The position numbers and the translations under genes are program-made. A stretch of DNA of 64,000 nt from Lacrimispora sphenoides JCM 1415. Its GTDB lineage: Bacteria > Bacillota > Clostridia > Lachnospirales > Lachnospiraceae. The notes under the pieces are model-generated. The model ran no database searches and was not told where the DNA came from. It was given only the letters and a program-made list of their open reading frames with translations. Of the stretch, positions 18,155 through 27,604 are shown piece after piece (the stretch's first letter is position 1; each line of letters opens with the position of its first letter). The stretch is from positions 1,860,001 through 1,924,000 of the forward strand of contig NZ_LT630003.1 of assembly GCF_900105615.1 (NCBI RefSeq), given 5' to 3'.

Positions 18155-19672
18155 CTATTGTGAACAAGAAGTAAATCCGACACTGGCAAGGAACCGTCCA
18201 AATCCATTCCGTCCCTGCTCATCGCATTTGTATACGCCGGAATCCTCCAGAACCCGTTCAAATACCAGGCCAACTTCCTTCTTTAAAATTTCATCCACAT
18301 TATCTTTTGTCACTTCTTCATATTTTACAAGGAAAGCCTCCGCCCAATCTGCGTGCTTTTCAATGGCGTTTTCGTCTCTTATGCTTTTTCCTTCCACAAT
18401 GCACTGAGCCAGCAGGTTCAGCTCTTCCTTCAGCCTGGAAGGCAGGACAGCCAATCCCATGACTTCAATTAAGCCGATATTCTCTTTCTTGATATGATGC
18501 AGCTCCTGATGAGGGTGGTAAACTCCAAGAGGGAATTCTTCTGTGGTAATATTATTTCTTAAGACCAGATCAAGTTCGTATACGCCATCCCGCATTCTGG
18601 CAATAGGGGTGATGGTGTTGTGAGGCTCTCCGTCCGTTTCCGCAAAAATAAAGGCTTCCTCGTCCGTATAAGCCCTCCAGGCATCAAGAATCTTAGTTCC
18701 AAGGGCGATTAGGTCCTCCGGATTTTTGCTTCTGGTGCGCAGCACGGACATCGGCCATTTCACGATTCCGGCTTCCACTCCCTCAAAGCCTTCCAACCGG
18801 AAACATCTCTCCATAGGGGCCTTTGCCATGGCAAAATCATAATTTCCTCCCTGAAAATGGTCATGGGACAGGATGGATCCTCCTACAATGGGAAGATCTG
18901 CATTGGAACCAAGGAAGTAGTGAGGAAACATTTTGACAAAATCAAACAATTTTACAAAGGTATCTCTCTCTATCTTCATGGGAATATGCTTTCCGTTGAA
19001 AACGATACAGTGCTCGTTATAATAAACATAGGGGGAATACTGAAAGCCCCACTCACTGTTATTGATTTCAAGACGGATGATTCTGTGGTTATTTCTGGCC
19101 GGATGATTGGTCCTTCCGGCATAGCCCTCATTTTCCATACAAAGCTGGCATTTGGGATAACCACCTTGTTTTGCAAGCTTTGCTGCGGCAATCGCCTTTG
19201 GATCCTTCTCAGGCTTAGATAAATTCACCGTAATATCCAGGTCACCGTACTTGGTAGGGGTCACCCACCGCATATCCTTTTTAATCCGGTACCGCCTGAT
19301 ATAATCGGAATCCTGGCTCAGTTTATAATAATATCCTGTTGCAGCCTCAGGTGACTGGCCCTGATACAGCTCCCAGAATGTTTTTTCTATTTCGCTAGGT
19401 CTTGGCATCAGACAATTCATCAGTTTTGTATCAAACAAATCCCGGTATGTAACACTATCTTCTTCTATGATTCCGGCCTGGCATGCATAATCAAGTAATT
19501 CCTGCAAAACAGCTTCCAGATCTATATCTTCCGGTACTCCTTCTGACTCCTCATACTCGTCCATCATCATTACATCAAGGATTTGGTTAAGGGCATAATA
19601 CCGGTCCGCTTCCCCGATCAAGCCTGTGTTCCGTCCATACTGTACCAGTTTCTTAATTGCCTCGTAAATCAT
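18155..19672 (-). CDS. galT: Galactose-1-phosphate uridylyltransferase, Firmicutes type (GalT class II)
   Basis: A 505-residue enzyme of the Leloir pathway that swaps UMP between UDP-glucose and galactose-1-phosphate. Its length and sequence (for example the HDHFQGG and YHPHQELHHIKKENIGLIE blocks) match the class II GalT of Firmicutes, not the short class I enzyme. AGGAGG precedes the ATG at 19672. No galK or galE is adjacent, so the rest of the pathway must be elsewhere or the enzyme serves another sugar route such as galacto-N-biose use. Confidence 0.93.
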   Translation of the reverse strand: MIYEAIKKLVQYGRNTGLIGEADRYYALNQILDVMMMDEYEESEGVPEDIDLEAVLQELLDYACQAGIIEEDSVTYRDLFDTKLMNCLMPRPSEIEKTFWELYQGQSPEAATGYYYKLSQDSDYIRRYRIKKDMRWVTPTKYGDLDITVNLSKPEKDPKAIAAAKLAKQGGYPKCQLCMENEGYAGRTNHPARNNHRIIRLEINNSEWGFQYSPYVYYNEHCIVFNGKHIPMKIERDTFVKLFDFVKMFPHYFLGSNADLPIVGGSILSHDHFQGGNYDFAMAKAPMERCFRLEGFEGVEAGIVKWPMSVLRTRSKNPEDLIALGTKILDAWRAYTDEEAFIFAETDGEPHNTITPIARMRDGVYELDLVLRNNITTEEFPLGVYHPHQELHHIKKENIGLIEVMGLAVLPSRLKEELNLLAQCIVEGKSIRDENAIEKHADWAEAFLVKYEEVTKDNVDEILKKEVGLVFERVLEDSGVYKCDEQGRNGFGRFLASVGFTSCSQ

Positions 19673-19761
19673 TGTGATGTTCCTCCTGGTTTTTTTATCC
19701 TAATATACCTCTCCCATTATACATTTCCAAAAGCGGCAAAACAATATCCTATATTTTGTTT

Positions 19762-20277
19762 TTATTGCATTTTTTTTATAAAATTACTGATCCTGCTTAT
19801 AATCATGCCGCCCAGGATCCCTATGATAAGTCCGGCGGCTGTACCGGCGATCAAAAGAAAGGGTAGATAAAAGAATACTCCAGCCTGTTTGACCACAAGG
19901 GCAGCCACGCAAACCTGTCCGATGTTATGCCCCACGCCTCCAAGAATACTGATTCCCGTTGTGCCCATCCAGTTTTTTCTCTTGCAAAGAACCATTAGAA
20001 GCAGGCTTAAGCTCCAGCCTCCCAGGCTGTAGAGCATGGCAAACAAGTTTCCAAAGGTAAATCCGGTGAGAACGATCCGCAAAAGTGAAATGACAACCGT
20101 CCCGCCTGTCCCAACCGTATAGAGCCCCACAACCGTGACCAGATTGGCAAGCCCCAGCTTTACACCCGGTATTCCAAGGGAAATGGGAATCAGGGTTTCT
20201 ACGAAGCTGAGAACAAATGCCAGTGCAATCAGCATTCCGTACAACGCTGCCACATGTGCTGAATTTTTTACTTTCAT
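19762..20277 (-). CDS. Gx transporter family membrane protein
   Basis: A 171-residue very hydrophobic protein with about five helices and the family motifs GIPGVKLGLANLVT and GHNIGQ. The family (PF07456) was long mislabelled heptaprenyl diphosphate synthase component I and resembles small transporter or ECF-like membrane components. The ATG at 20277 with AAGGAGAG was preferred to an upstream in-frame start at 20307. It often sits with NusG-like and ApbE or polyprenyl-synthase genes, but none of those is adjacent here. The function is not established. Confidence 0.8.
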   Translation of the reverse strand: MKVKNSAHVAALYGMLIALAFVLSFVETLIPISLGIPGVKLGLANLVTVVGLYTVGTGGTVVISLLRIVLTGFTFGNLFAMLYSLGGWSLSLLLMVLCKRKNWMGTTGISILGGVGHNIGQVCVAALVVKQAGVFFYLPFLLIAGTAAGLIIGILGGMIISRISNFIKKMQ

Positions 20278-20344
20278 AAGAGCTCTCCTTTTTCCTGCAT
20301 TCAGCATTTATCTTATCACACTTTGGCATTTATGTAAAAGAAAA

Positions 20345-20386
20345 TCCCGGAGAGCATTCTCATTATTATGAAAGTGCTCTCCGGGA
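20345..20386. terminator. Terminator after degV
   Basis: TCCCGGAGAGCA (20345-20356) pairs with TGCTCTCCGGGA (20375-20386), 12 perfect base pairs, directly after the degV stop codon on the minus strand, with a T-rich tail. Confidence 0.9.
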
Positions 20387-20392
20387 CCAGAA

Positions 20393-21280
20393 CTAATCTG
20401 TTCTTTTATCACCCCAGAAAAATAATGCCACAGTACCAGGTCCGGTATGGGAGCCGATGACTGCACCAATGCTGTTTAACAGCACCTTTCCGGAAAGCTT
20501 TTGGAAGCGTTCCTCCACCAGGGCCGCTACTTCCCTGGCATCATTTTCACAGGCGGAATAGGAAAGAAAGCATTGGCCGCTATAATCTCTCCCGCCCTTT
20601 GCATGGGCTTCCATTGTGTTTATGATCTCCTGGATGGCCTTTTTCTTGGTACGGATCTTCTGCTTTGGAATCAAATGTCCCGTGTTGTCAATGCTCATGA
20701 GAGGGCAGATATTAAGCACCGTGCCAAGCATTGCGGATGTGGCTGAAATCCTGCCTCCCCGCTTAAAACTGGTCAAATCTGTGGAGAAAAACCAGTGATG
20801 CACGAATAATTTATTATTCTCGGTCCATTCGGCGGCCTCTTCCAGGGAAACCCCATTATCCCTTAAGTCTGCCACGGAATCGGTCAGAAGACCATAGCCG
20901 GAAGAAGCGCCCAGGGAGTCCACAATGACGATCTTTCTATCCGGATATCTGGAACTCATTTCCTCTCTGGCTACGCATGCAGAATTGTAGGTTCCTGAAA
21001 TACCGGATGAAAGAGTGAGGTGCAGTATATCCTTGCCTTCCTTTAAAAATGGTTCAAAAAAATCACAATATTCTTCCACATTTACCTGGGAAGTCACTGG
21101 GGTCGCGCCTTTGGCAATCCGGTCATAAAACTCAGGAAAGGGAATGCTCTGCCCTAAGTCATCCGGATAGGTAACGCCATCCATTGTATAGTGAAAACAC
21201 ACATAAGGAATCTGGCGCTGCTCAAAAAATTCCTTCTTCATATCTACCGTAGAACAGCAGGTTAAAATAAAACGTCCCAT
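20393..21280 (-). CDS. DegV family fatty-acid-binding protein
   Basis: A 295-residue two-domain DegV protein. The family binds a single fatty acid, and members of the FakB type present it to the kinase FakA. It shows the N-terminal ILTCCSTVDM region, the conserved TSQVNVEEY block (near residue 60), the LSSGISGTYNSA motif (about 90-101) and the C-terminal IGSHTGPGTVALFF motif. AGGAGG precedes the start. It stands alone between terminators, with no fakA nearby. Confidence 0.9.
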   Translation of the reverse strand: MGRFILTCCSTVDMKKEFFEQRQIPYVCFHYTMDGVTYPDDLGQSIPFPEFYDRIAKGATPVTSQVNVEEYCDFFEPFLKEGKDILHLTLSSGISGTYNSACVAREEMSSRYPDRKIVIVDSLGASSGYGLLTDSVADLRDNGVSLEEAAEWTENNKLFVHHWFFSTDLTSFKRGGRISATSAMLGTVLNICPLMSIDNTGHLIPKQKIRTKKKAIQEIINTMEAHAKGGRDYSGQCFLSYSACENDAREVAALVEERFQKLSGKVLLNSIGAVIGSHTGPGTVALFFWGDKRTD

Positions 21281-21317
21281 ATCTGCACACCTCCTATCAT
21301 TTACTGAATCAATATTA

Positions 21318-22718
21318 TCATATTTTCTCTTGAATTGGAATCTTTACCATAAATTCCGTTCCCATATCAAGCTCTGACCGAACGGTAATGGTCCCATGAT
21401 AGAAATTAACAATGTGTTTTACAATGGATAGTCCAAGGCCTGTTCCGCCCTGTTTCTTGCTCCGTCCTTTGTCTACCCGGTAAAAGCGTTCAAAGATACG
21501 GCTTAAGGATTCTTTTGGAATACCCATTCCATTATCCTTCACACGGATTATTACATTGCGGTCTTCTTCTGTCACCGTGACCCAAACTTCGCCACCAGGC
21601 TTATTGTATTTTACTGCGTTGCTTATGAGATTTCCAAATAGTTCCTTCATTTGCTGTCCATTGGCGTAAATACAAAGTGGTTTGCAATCCACATGGACAG
21701 TGACTTCATGGGATGCAGCCAGTGGTTTTAAAGATTCTACGATGTCGCCTACAAGAATGGACAGGCGCACATCATTTTTTAATACTTCTGCTTCTTTAGC
21801 CTCAAGCCGGGAGATCATAAGGATGTCATTGATGAGATGATTCATGTTGACCGCTTCCTTTTTGATGCGTCTTATGAAATCCATCTTTTGTTCTTCATCC
21901 TGAATGATCCCGCTTTCTAAAAGCTCCGCATAGCCCTGAACCGATGTGATCGGGGTTTTTAACTCATGGGAAGCATTACTAAAAAATTCCTGGCGAATTT
22001 GTTTTTCAAGCTCAATCTGGTTTAAATATTCTTTTACGTTCTTAGACATCTCCGTTGTCGTTTCCGCAATAATATTAATTTCCGGATACTGGTATTTTTC
22101 AAAAGAGAGATCTGTATAATCCCCGTTTACTTTTAACATCTCCTGAGAAATTTCTTTTAACGGCCTTGTAATGGATTTTGAAAAGCTGTCCGCCGAAAAC
22201 GCGGAATACATAATGGCCATCAGAAAGCTGAGCCAGATCGAAGGTAATAGAAGCATCAGGTATTCTTTCATGCCGGAATAGGGAATTGCCATACGAAGAA
22301 TATAATCCGCCCGTGAGGAGCGGATCGCTACATAAAGCATATTTACCTTAAGGGTCTTGGAATAGCGTCTGGCTGTGCCGGTTCCCTCCACAAGAGCCTC
22401 CTTCACTTCTTCCCTGTCCAAATGATTATCCAGGGAAGCGGCCGGTACATTCCCAGTATCGGCCACAATACTTCCATCCATGCGTATAATTGTAAAACGG
22501 CTCTCATTCTCACTAAGTGCCTGCTTTAAATCCCCTATTTCACCGGCAAGATTACTGGAATAATCCAGAATCTCATCCATAGCTCTTAAGGTGTATGTCA
22601 TGTCTTTTCTGGAATTTTTAAGCAATGCGCTGCTGGAAGCAATATAAAATACAGAACTGCTTAGTATCAGCACTACCAGAATGATCTGGATAAATTTTTT
22701 AAAGATCACGCTTCTCAT
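21318..22718 (-). CDS. phoR: Sensor histidine kinase, PhoR-like
   Basis: A 466-residue membrane kinase that likely senses phosphate status and phosphorylates the regulator encoded upstream. The ATG at 22718 follows GAGGG; an in-frame start 12 bases earlier lacks a site. A first helix (about 10-30), an extracellular sensor region with a PAS-like fold, a second helix (about 155-180), a HAMP-like linker, the H-box SHELKTP, the N-box NLISNAVKYN, and G-boxes GMGIP and GGTGLGLSI follow in order. It is the third gene of the Na/Pi cotransporter - regulator - kinase unit. Confidence 0.87.
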   Translation of the reverse strand: MRSVIFKKFIQIILVVLILSSSVFYIASSSALLKNSRKDMTYTLRAMDEILDYSSNLAGEIGDLKQALSENESRFTIIRMDGSIVADTGNVPAASLDNHLDREEVKEALVEGTGTARRYSKTLKVNMLYVAIRSSRADYILRMAIPYSGMKEYLMLLLPSIWLSFLMAIMYSAFSADSFSKSITRPLKEISQEMLKVNGDYTDLSFEKYQYPEINIIAETTTEMSKNVKEYLNQIELEKQIRQEFFSNASHELKTPITSVQGYAELLESGIIQDEEQKMDFIRRIKKEAVNMNHLINDILMISRLEAKEAEVLKNDVRLSILVGDIVESLKPLAASHEVTVHVDCKPLCIYANGQQMKELFGNLISNAVKYNKPGGEVWVTVTEEDRNVIIRVKDNGMGIPKESLSRIFERFYRVDKGRSKKQGGTGLGLSIVKHIVNFYHGTITVRSELDMGTEFMVKIPIQEKI

Positions 22719-22760
22719 AGATTCCCTCATTCTGCGGATACAGCCAGACGATTGTTTGTC

Positions 22761-23450
22761 CTACTCTTCCGTCTTAATAAAACGATAGCCTACGCCGCGG
22801 ATTGTCTTAATGCAGGAACCGCCGTTTTCTCCCAGCTTTTGCCGGAGCGTACGGATATGCATGTCCAGAGTCCTGGTCTCTCCATCGTAATCATACCCCC
22901 AGATGTGGTTTAAAAGCTCATCTCTGGTAACAACCTTATTATGGTTCTCCATTAAATACTGCAAAAGCTCAAACTCTTTTAACGTCAGTTCAACCTTAAC
23001 GCCGTCACAATAGACCTCTCTTGTTTTTTTATTTAAACTTAAGCAATATTGATTCAATTCGTTTGCGTTCGCCTCTCCCCTGGTGCTCCGCCGCAAAAGG
23101 CTCCGGATTCTGGCTGCCAGTTCCATGACTCCAAATGGCTTTGTCATGTAGTCGTCAGCTCCGCCGTCAAGTCCTGCCACCTTATCAAACTCCCTGTCTT
23201 TCGCGGTAAGAATAAGAATGGGAATATCTTTTAAAGACTCATTTTTCCGAATCCTGCGAATGGCTGTCAGTCCGTCCATACCTGGAAGCATCAGATCAAA
23301 CACAGCCAGTGCCGGTTTATCTGATTCAATATGCCTTAAGGCATCTTCCGCCATCTCAAAAGCGGATACTTCATAGCCAAAACCTTCCAGGGCAATTTTA
23401 ATTAAGTCCCTGATGTTGTCATCGTCTTCAATTACATAGATACGTTCCAT
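22761..23450 (-). CDS. phoB: OmpR/PhoB-family response regulator
   Basis: A 229-residue transcription factor with a receiver domain (acidic D9/D10, phospho-acceptor D52 in FDLMLPG, Lys in YMTKPF) and a C-terminal winged helix (about 130-225, ending TIRGVGYRF). It lies between the Na/Pi cotransporter gene and the PhoR-like kinase gene. PhoB-type heptamer repeats stand in front of the cotransporter gene, so it probably activates this unit under phosphate limitation. The PhoB assignment rests on that context. Confidence 0.87.
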   Translation of the reverse strand: MERIYVIEDDDNIRDLIKIALEGFGYEVSAFEMAEDALRHIESDKPALAVFDLMLPGMDGLTAIRRIRKNESLKDIPILILTAKDREFDKVAGLDGGADDYMTKPFGVMELAARIRSLLRRSTRGEANANELNQYCLSLNKKTREVYCDGVKVELTLKEFELLQYLMENHNKVVTRDELLNHIWGYDYDGETRTLDMHIRTLRQKLGENGGSCIKTIRGVGYRFIKTEE

Positions 23451-23472
23451 ATATTCTCCTTTCCTTTTTCCT

Positions 23473-23514
23473 GCCCAAGCTTTTTGGGCATAGAGGAATG
23501 CCCGCAGGGCGTTC
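23473..23514 (-). promoter_or_regulatory. Intercistronic hairpin pair between Na/Pi cotransporter and phoB
   Basis: GCCCAA (23473-23478) pairs with TTGGGC (23484-23489), and GAATGCCC (23496-23503) pairs with GGGCGTTC (23507-23514). There is no good T-run, so it is more likely an mRNA-stability or partial attenuation element than a full terminator. Confidence 0.5.
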
Positions 23515-23537
23515 TTATTTCCCGCCCACGCTTTCTG

Positions 23538-25193
23538 TTACATTTCATCCCTCACGTAGCCGGCGATATTATGGGCATGGTCTGAAATACGTTCCAGATT
23601 GCTCAGTGCGTCCAAAAAGATAATTCCATTTTCCGGTTTACATGTCTGAGCGGATAAACGTTCGATATGACGTTCTCTTAATTCCTCCTCCAGGCTGTCC
23701 ACACGTTCTTCGCTCTGAATCACTGCGCGGACCTCTGACATGTCTCCAGTTTCCCTGGCTTTTATGGCATGCTCCAAAGAGGATCGGACTTCCTTAAGCA
23801 TTTCCTTGATTTCATTTTCTGCACCATTTGAAAAAATTATGTTCCGGTTGGATTTTTCTATTGCCAGCTCAGATAAGTTCTCACAATGATCGCTGACCCG
23901 TTCAAAGTCACTGATTGTATAAAATAAGTTTTTAACCAGAAGATGCTGCTCCTCATTTAAGGACTGGTTATTAAGTTTTATCAGATAATCTGTGAGTATC
24001 TTTTCATAATCATTGATTTTCTGTTCCATTTTTTCCACCAGCTTTGCCTCTGCTTTGTTGTTGCCAAGAAGAGCCGCCGCCGCAAGATCTAAGTTTTCCA
24101 TGGCAGCATATCCCATACTTACAACTTCATGATTCACATTCTCGATAGCAAAGGAAGGGGTTTCTAAAATTCTTTCATCCAGGTGACGTTTCATCTGGGT
24201 ATCAGAATCAATCGGTGATTCTTTCTGATCTTCCCGTACAAGCAGACCGGAAGCCTTTACCAAAAGCCCGGCAAAGGGGAATAAAATAATGGTATTGCTC
24301 ACATTAAATATCGTATGGAAGATGGATATTCCCACACTGCTGATCCGTGAAGCCGCGAAAACCGGATTCAGTTTAAACACGACAAACATGACGCAGCCGA
24401 AAATGATTGCACCCACCACATTAAAAAGAAGATGAATGACAGCGGCACGCTTTGCGGTTTTGTTAGCTCCCACGCTGGAAAGCAGGGCGGTAACACAGGT
24501 ACCGATATTTTGTCCCAAAGTGATAAATATCGCAGACTGCCAGTTTACGATACCGTTGAGAGCCAGTGTCTGCAGAATTCCTACAGATGCTGAGGAGCTT
24601 TGAATGATACCGGTAACAACAAGGCCCGCTAAAATTCCAAGAATAGGATTTCTTCCTAAAACGGAAAAGGCCTGGCTGAAAATAGGTGCGTTCCGGTAAG
24701 GCGTAATGGAGTCTGACATGAAGGAAAGTCCTATAAACAGAACACCAAAGCCTACCAGAATTTCTCCAACCTGTTTTTTCTTCCCGCTTCCGGTAAAAAG
24801 GCTTAAAACAGCGCCCACGCCTACCAGTGCAGGAGCAAAAAACTCGGGTTTCATCATCTCTCCCCATTCACTCATGGATACAATCCAGCTGGTGACGGTG
24901 GTTCCGATGTTAGCACCCATTATAATACCAACAGCCTGCTGCAGATTGATGATCCCGGCGTTTACAAAGCCTACCACCATGACTGTGGTGGCCGAGCTGC
25001 TCTGAATGATGGCAGTAATTCCGGTTCCCAAAAGCACACCCATGAGCCGGTTGCTGGTAAGGACTCCTAAAAGCTGCTGCATTTTATGACCTGCTGATTT
25101 TTGCAGCCCATCAGCCATAGCATCCATTCCATAAAGGAACATTCCCAGTCCCCCGATGAATTTAAATAGCATTTGTAAATCTGCGATTGACAT
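23538..25193 (-). CDS. Na/Pi cotransporter family protein with C-terminal PhoU-like domain
   Basis: A 551-residue sodium-dependent phosphate transporter. Two inverted Na/Pi-cotransport repeats occupy about residues 10-310, each with a QSSSATT/QSSSASV signature. A cytosolic PhoU-like helical domain (about 345-545) follows, with conserved Glu/Asp/Arg helices. GGAGG precedes the ATG. It is first in the unit with the PhoB/PhoR-like genes and has a PHO-box-like repeat array in its promoter. Members of the family can also export phosphate (YjbB type). The regulation inferred here favours uptake or homeostasis under phosphate stress. Confidence 0.9.
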   Translation of the reverse strand: MSIADLQMLFKFIGGLGMFLYGMDAMADGLQKSAGHKMQQLLGVLTSNRLMGVLLGTGITAIIQSSSATTVMVVGFVNAGIINLQQAVGIIMGANIGTTVTSWIVSMSEWGEMMKPEFFAPALVGVGAVLSLFTGSGKKKQVGEILVGFGVLFIGLSFMSDSITPYRNAPIFSQAFSVLGRNPILGILAGLVVTGIIQSSSASVGILQTLALNGIVNWQSAIFITLGQNIGTCVTALLSSVGANKTAKRAAVIHLLFNVVGAIIFGCVMFVVFKLNPVFAASRISSVGISIFHTIFNVSNTIILFPFAGLLVKASGLLVREDQKESPIDSDTQMKRHLDERILETPSFAIENVNHEVVSMGYAAMENLDLAAAALLGNNKAEAKLVEKMEQKINDYEKILTDYLIKLNNQSLNEEQHLLVKNLFYTISDFERVSDHCENLSELAIEKSNRNIIFSNGAENEIKEMLKEVRSSLEHAIKARETGDMSEVRAVIQSEERVDSLEEELRERHIERLSAQTCKPENGIIFLDALSNLERISDHAHNIAGYVRDEM

Positions 25194-25232
25194 AGCATCC
25201 TCCGTTTTTCATGATAATACATTTTTGTAAAT

Positions 25233-25286
25233 ACTATATCAAATCTATGTAAAGTAAAATGCACATAAATGTAAAATTTATGTAAA
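25233..25286 (-). promoter_or_regulatory. PHO-box-like heptamer repeats and -10 box of the Na/Pi cotransporter
   Basis: On the minus strand TTTACAT occurs at 25280-25286, 25269-25275 and 25247-25253, spaced 11 and 22 bases, i.e. in phase with an 11-bp repeat. A fourth copy lies off-phase at 25298-25304. The array ends 8 bases from a TATAGT -10 box (25233-25238), and no good -35 is present. This is the layout of a PhoB/PhoP-activated promoter. Confidence 0.7.
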
Positions 25287-25294
25287 TTCTTGTC

Positions 25295-26287
25295 TTAATG
25301 TAAAATTTCTTTGTAGACACGAAGGACATTTCCATAAAAGACTGCCTCAATTTCGCTTTCCGAAAATCCTTCTTTTTTCATATAAACTTCCAATAGGGGT
25401 AAGTCTTCCGGAGATTTCATTTCCAAATTTCCCCCGATGCCGTCAAAATCCGATCCAAGTCCAATACACTGGATGCCTCCCACCTTTTTCATATGCTTCA
25501 TATGTAAAACCATATCTTCCACCCGGCTTAAGGCTCCTTCCCCCTTCTTCCAGTCATGAAGAAAATCAGCGCAATAATTGATTCCGGTCACGCCGCCTCG
25601 TTCCGAAAGCTTTCTAATCATATCGTCCGTTAAGTTTCTTGGGTTGGAGGCAATGGCTCTTGCATTGGAATGGCTGGCCACAAATGGCTTTTCCGTATAC
25701 CGGAACATATCTTCTATCCCGGCATCCGACAAATGGGAGACATCGATAACCATTCCCAGCCGTTCCATCTCCTGAACAAATTCGATTCCCTTTTCCGTAA
25801 GCCCATGCTCCATCTCCGGTTCAAAAAAGGCCTCTCCGTTTTCCTCCCAGATCCGGTTGGGATGCCCCAGTTCATTTTTATAGTTCCATGTAAGGGTGGC
25901 CATCCGGACTCCCAGACGGTAAAAACTTCTTAAGAATGCCAGTTCTCCCTGGCAGACGCCTCCTTCTTCTATGGTAAGCATGGCAGACATCTTTCCATTC
26001 TTCCGGTTTTCTTCAATATCCCTGTAGCTTTTTACAATACCTATGATATCTTCGTATTTCTCCAGCTCCGTATAAAATAGGTCAACAAGCTTCATACAAT
26101 ATTCAAACGGATGCTCCTGCCTGGCGAGATTTGTATACAAAGCAAAGTTCTGTAAGCAATAATCGCCTTTTTTCATTCGCTCCAAGTCAATATGACAGTC
26201 ATTTTTTAAGATGGAAAAGACCTTTCCCTCTTCCCTCCGGTAAAAAAGCTCTGAAATGGTATCACAATGCATATCAACAACTTTCAT
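25295..26287 (-). CDS. Membrane dipeptidase (peptidase M19)
   Basis: A 330-residue zinc dipeptidase of the renal-dipeptidase family. The metal-binding HCDT motif is at residues 7-10, a bridging Glu lies in the LTIEEGG block, and metal or substrate histidines lie in VIDVSHLSD and VASHSNARA, with a C-terminal GLGSDFDG motif. No signal peptide is seen, so the enzyme is cytosolic here. AAAGGGAAG precedes the ATG. It probably cleaves dipeptides with L- or D-residues at the second position. It is a single-gene unit. Confidence 0.92.
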   Translation of the reverse strand: MKVVDMHCDTISELFYRREEGKVFSILKNDCHIDLERMKKGDYCLQNFALYTNLARQEHPFEYCMKLVDLFYTELEKYEDIIGIVKSYRDIEENRKNGKMSAMLTIEEGGVCQGELAFLRSFYRLGVRMATLTWNYKNELGHPNRIWEENGEAFFEPEMEHGLTEKGIEFVQEMERLGMVIDVSHLSDAGIEDMFRYTEKPFVASHSNARAIASNPRNLTDDMIRKLSERGGVTGINYCADFLHDWKKGEGALSRVEDMVLHMKHMKKVGGIQCIGLGSDFDGIGGNLEMKSPEDLPLLEVYMKKEGFSESEIEAVFYGNVLRVYKEILH

Positions 26288-26330
26288 AATTTCTTCCCTT
26301 TCTCTTAATTCACTGAAATTACTCTACGCA

Positions 26331-26362
26331 AAAGGAGCAGCCCAAAAATGAGCTACTCCTTT
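26331..26362. terminator. Terminator between the MacB-type permease and the dipeptidase gene
   Basis: AAAGGAG-AGC pairs with GCT-CTCCTTT (26331-26340 with 26351-26362, with small bulges). It lies downstream of the permease stop codon on the minus strand. Confidence 0.7.
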
Positions 26363-26419
26363 GGTAACTATGCAAATAGTAACACCAATATGATATATTT
26401 GCAAGAAAATATTAGATAT

Positions 26420-27604
26420 TTACTCGCTGCGCAGAGCGTCAATAGGATTCAAAGCAGCAGCCCTTCTGGCAGGCATATAGCCAAATAAAAGGCCGATCCC
26501 CACGGATACGCTGAAGGAAACCATGACGGCACCGGGTGTTGGTGTGGCATTCATTCCCATAGCAGTTCCAATGATGGTAGTTGCCACGGAGCCCACCAGG
26601 ATACCAACAACCCCGCCAAGAGAGCTGGTAACTGCGGCCTCTATTACAAACTGCTGCATGATGTTGCGTTTTTTTGCCCCCAGTGCCTTCCTGATTCCGA
26701 TTTCTCTGGTACGTTCCGTTACGGACACCAGCATGATATTCATAACTCCAACTCCGGCAACTAAAAGGGAGATCCCGGCGATTCCGCCAAGCATCATGGA
26801 CATCATGGACATCATGGAATTTAAAGAGTTTAAAAGCTCACTCATAGCAGTAATGCGGTATAAGTCTTCATCCTTGAAAATCCCATAAAGAAAGGTATTG
26901 ATGGCCTCTTTGGCCTCTGCGGAGTGGTCCATGTCGGCAGTAGCAAAGACATAACTGTTTATGTCTGCAGTGTTGTTCAACTTGGCGGAACTGCTGTAGG
27001 GAAGGTACAAAACGTCGTCTGAACCGCCGGCCTTTAGCTCATCCTCATCCTGTCTGGATACCACACCAATAATCTGGTATGCATAACCGTTTATTTTTAT
27101 GGTCTGTCCAATGGCTTCTTCTGCTCCTCCATATAATTCCCAAGCCACATAATAACCTGCAACACAAACTTTTTGTCTGGATAGGACATCGGAATATTGG
27201 AGGAACCGCCCTGAATCCAGGGTCTGATCCTTCATTTCCAGATATTCTTCGCTGACACCGGATACCGTAGTATTGGTCAGGGATTCCGTACCGTTTTTTA
27301 GGGTAGAGGACAAGGAAACCTTTGGCGTCATCTGAGAAAAAAGATTTTTGTTGTCTTCATAAAACTGATACATCTGATCCACGGTTACGGACCTGGATGA
27401 AAGATTGGTTACGTTCACATTGATCTGGTTGGTACCCATGCTGGTAAATTGTTCCGTCATATAGGACATTTGTCCGTTTACAAGACTCACCAGAATGATA
27501 ACCGATGCCACGCCGATAATGATTCCAAGCATGGTGAGAAAGGAACGCATCTTATTACCCCAGATGCTCTTTAAAGCCATTTTAAAGGATTGCAGAATAT
27601 TCAT
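26420..27604 (-). CDS. MacB/FtsX-type ABC transporter permease
   Basis: A 394-residue permease with one N-terminal helix (about 20-42), a large extracellular MacB-PCD domain (about 45-250) and three C-terminal helices (from about 275), including the TREIGIRKALGAKKRNI motif of the FtsX family. It overlaps the ATPase gene by 23 bases. A 9-base in-frame tandem repeat encodes an MMSMMSMM run at the start of the second helix. With the ATPase and adaptor it forms a MacAB-like mechanotransmission exporter, probably for peptides, antibiotics or envelope compounds. Confidence 0.9.
   Translation of the reverse strand: MNILQSFKMALKSIWGNKMRSFLTMLGIIIGVASVIILVSLVNGQMSYMTEQFTSMGTNQINVNVTNLSSRSVTVDQMYQFYEDNKNLFSQMTPKVSLSSTLKNGTESLTNTTVSGVSEEYLEMKDQTLDSGRFLQYSDVLSRQKVCVAGYYVAWELYGGAEEAIGQTIKINGYAYQIIGVVSRQDEDELKAGGSDDVLYLPYSSSAKLNNTADINSYVFATADMDHSAEAKEAINTFLYGIFKDEDLYRITAMSELLNSLNSMMSMMSMMLGGIAGISLLVAGVGVMNIMLVSVTERTREIGIRKALGAKKRNIMQQFVIEAAVTSSLGGVVGILVGSVATTIIGTAMGMNATPTPGAVMVSFSVSVGIGLLFGYMPARRAAALNPIDALRSE
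26792..26818 (-). repeat. Three 9-bp tandem units inside the MacB-type permease
   Basis: The unit ATCATGGAC is repeated about three times on the plus strand, encoding Met-Ser-Met repeats on the coding strand. It could change copy number by slippage without breaking the reading frame. Confidence 0.7.

Noticed and set aside
18037..18273. 78-codon minus-strand ORF at the end of galT
   Set aside because: It is an overlapping shadow in another frame of galT and the downstream gap, without a ribosome site.
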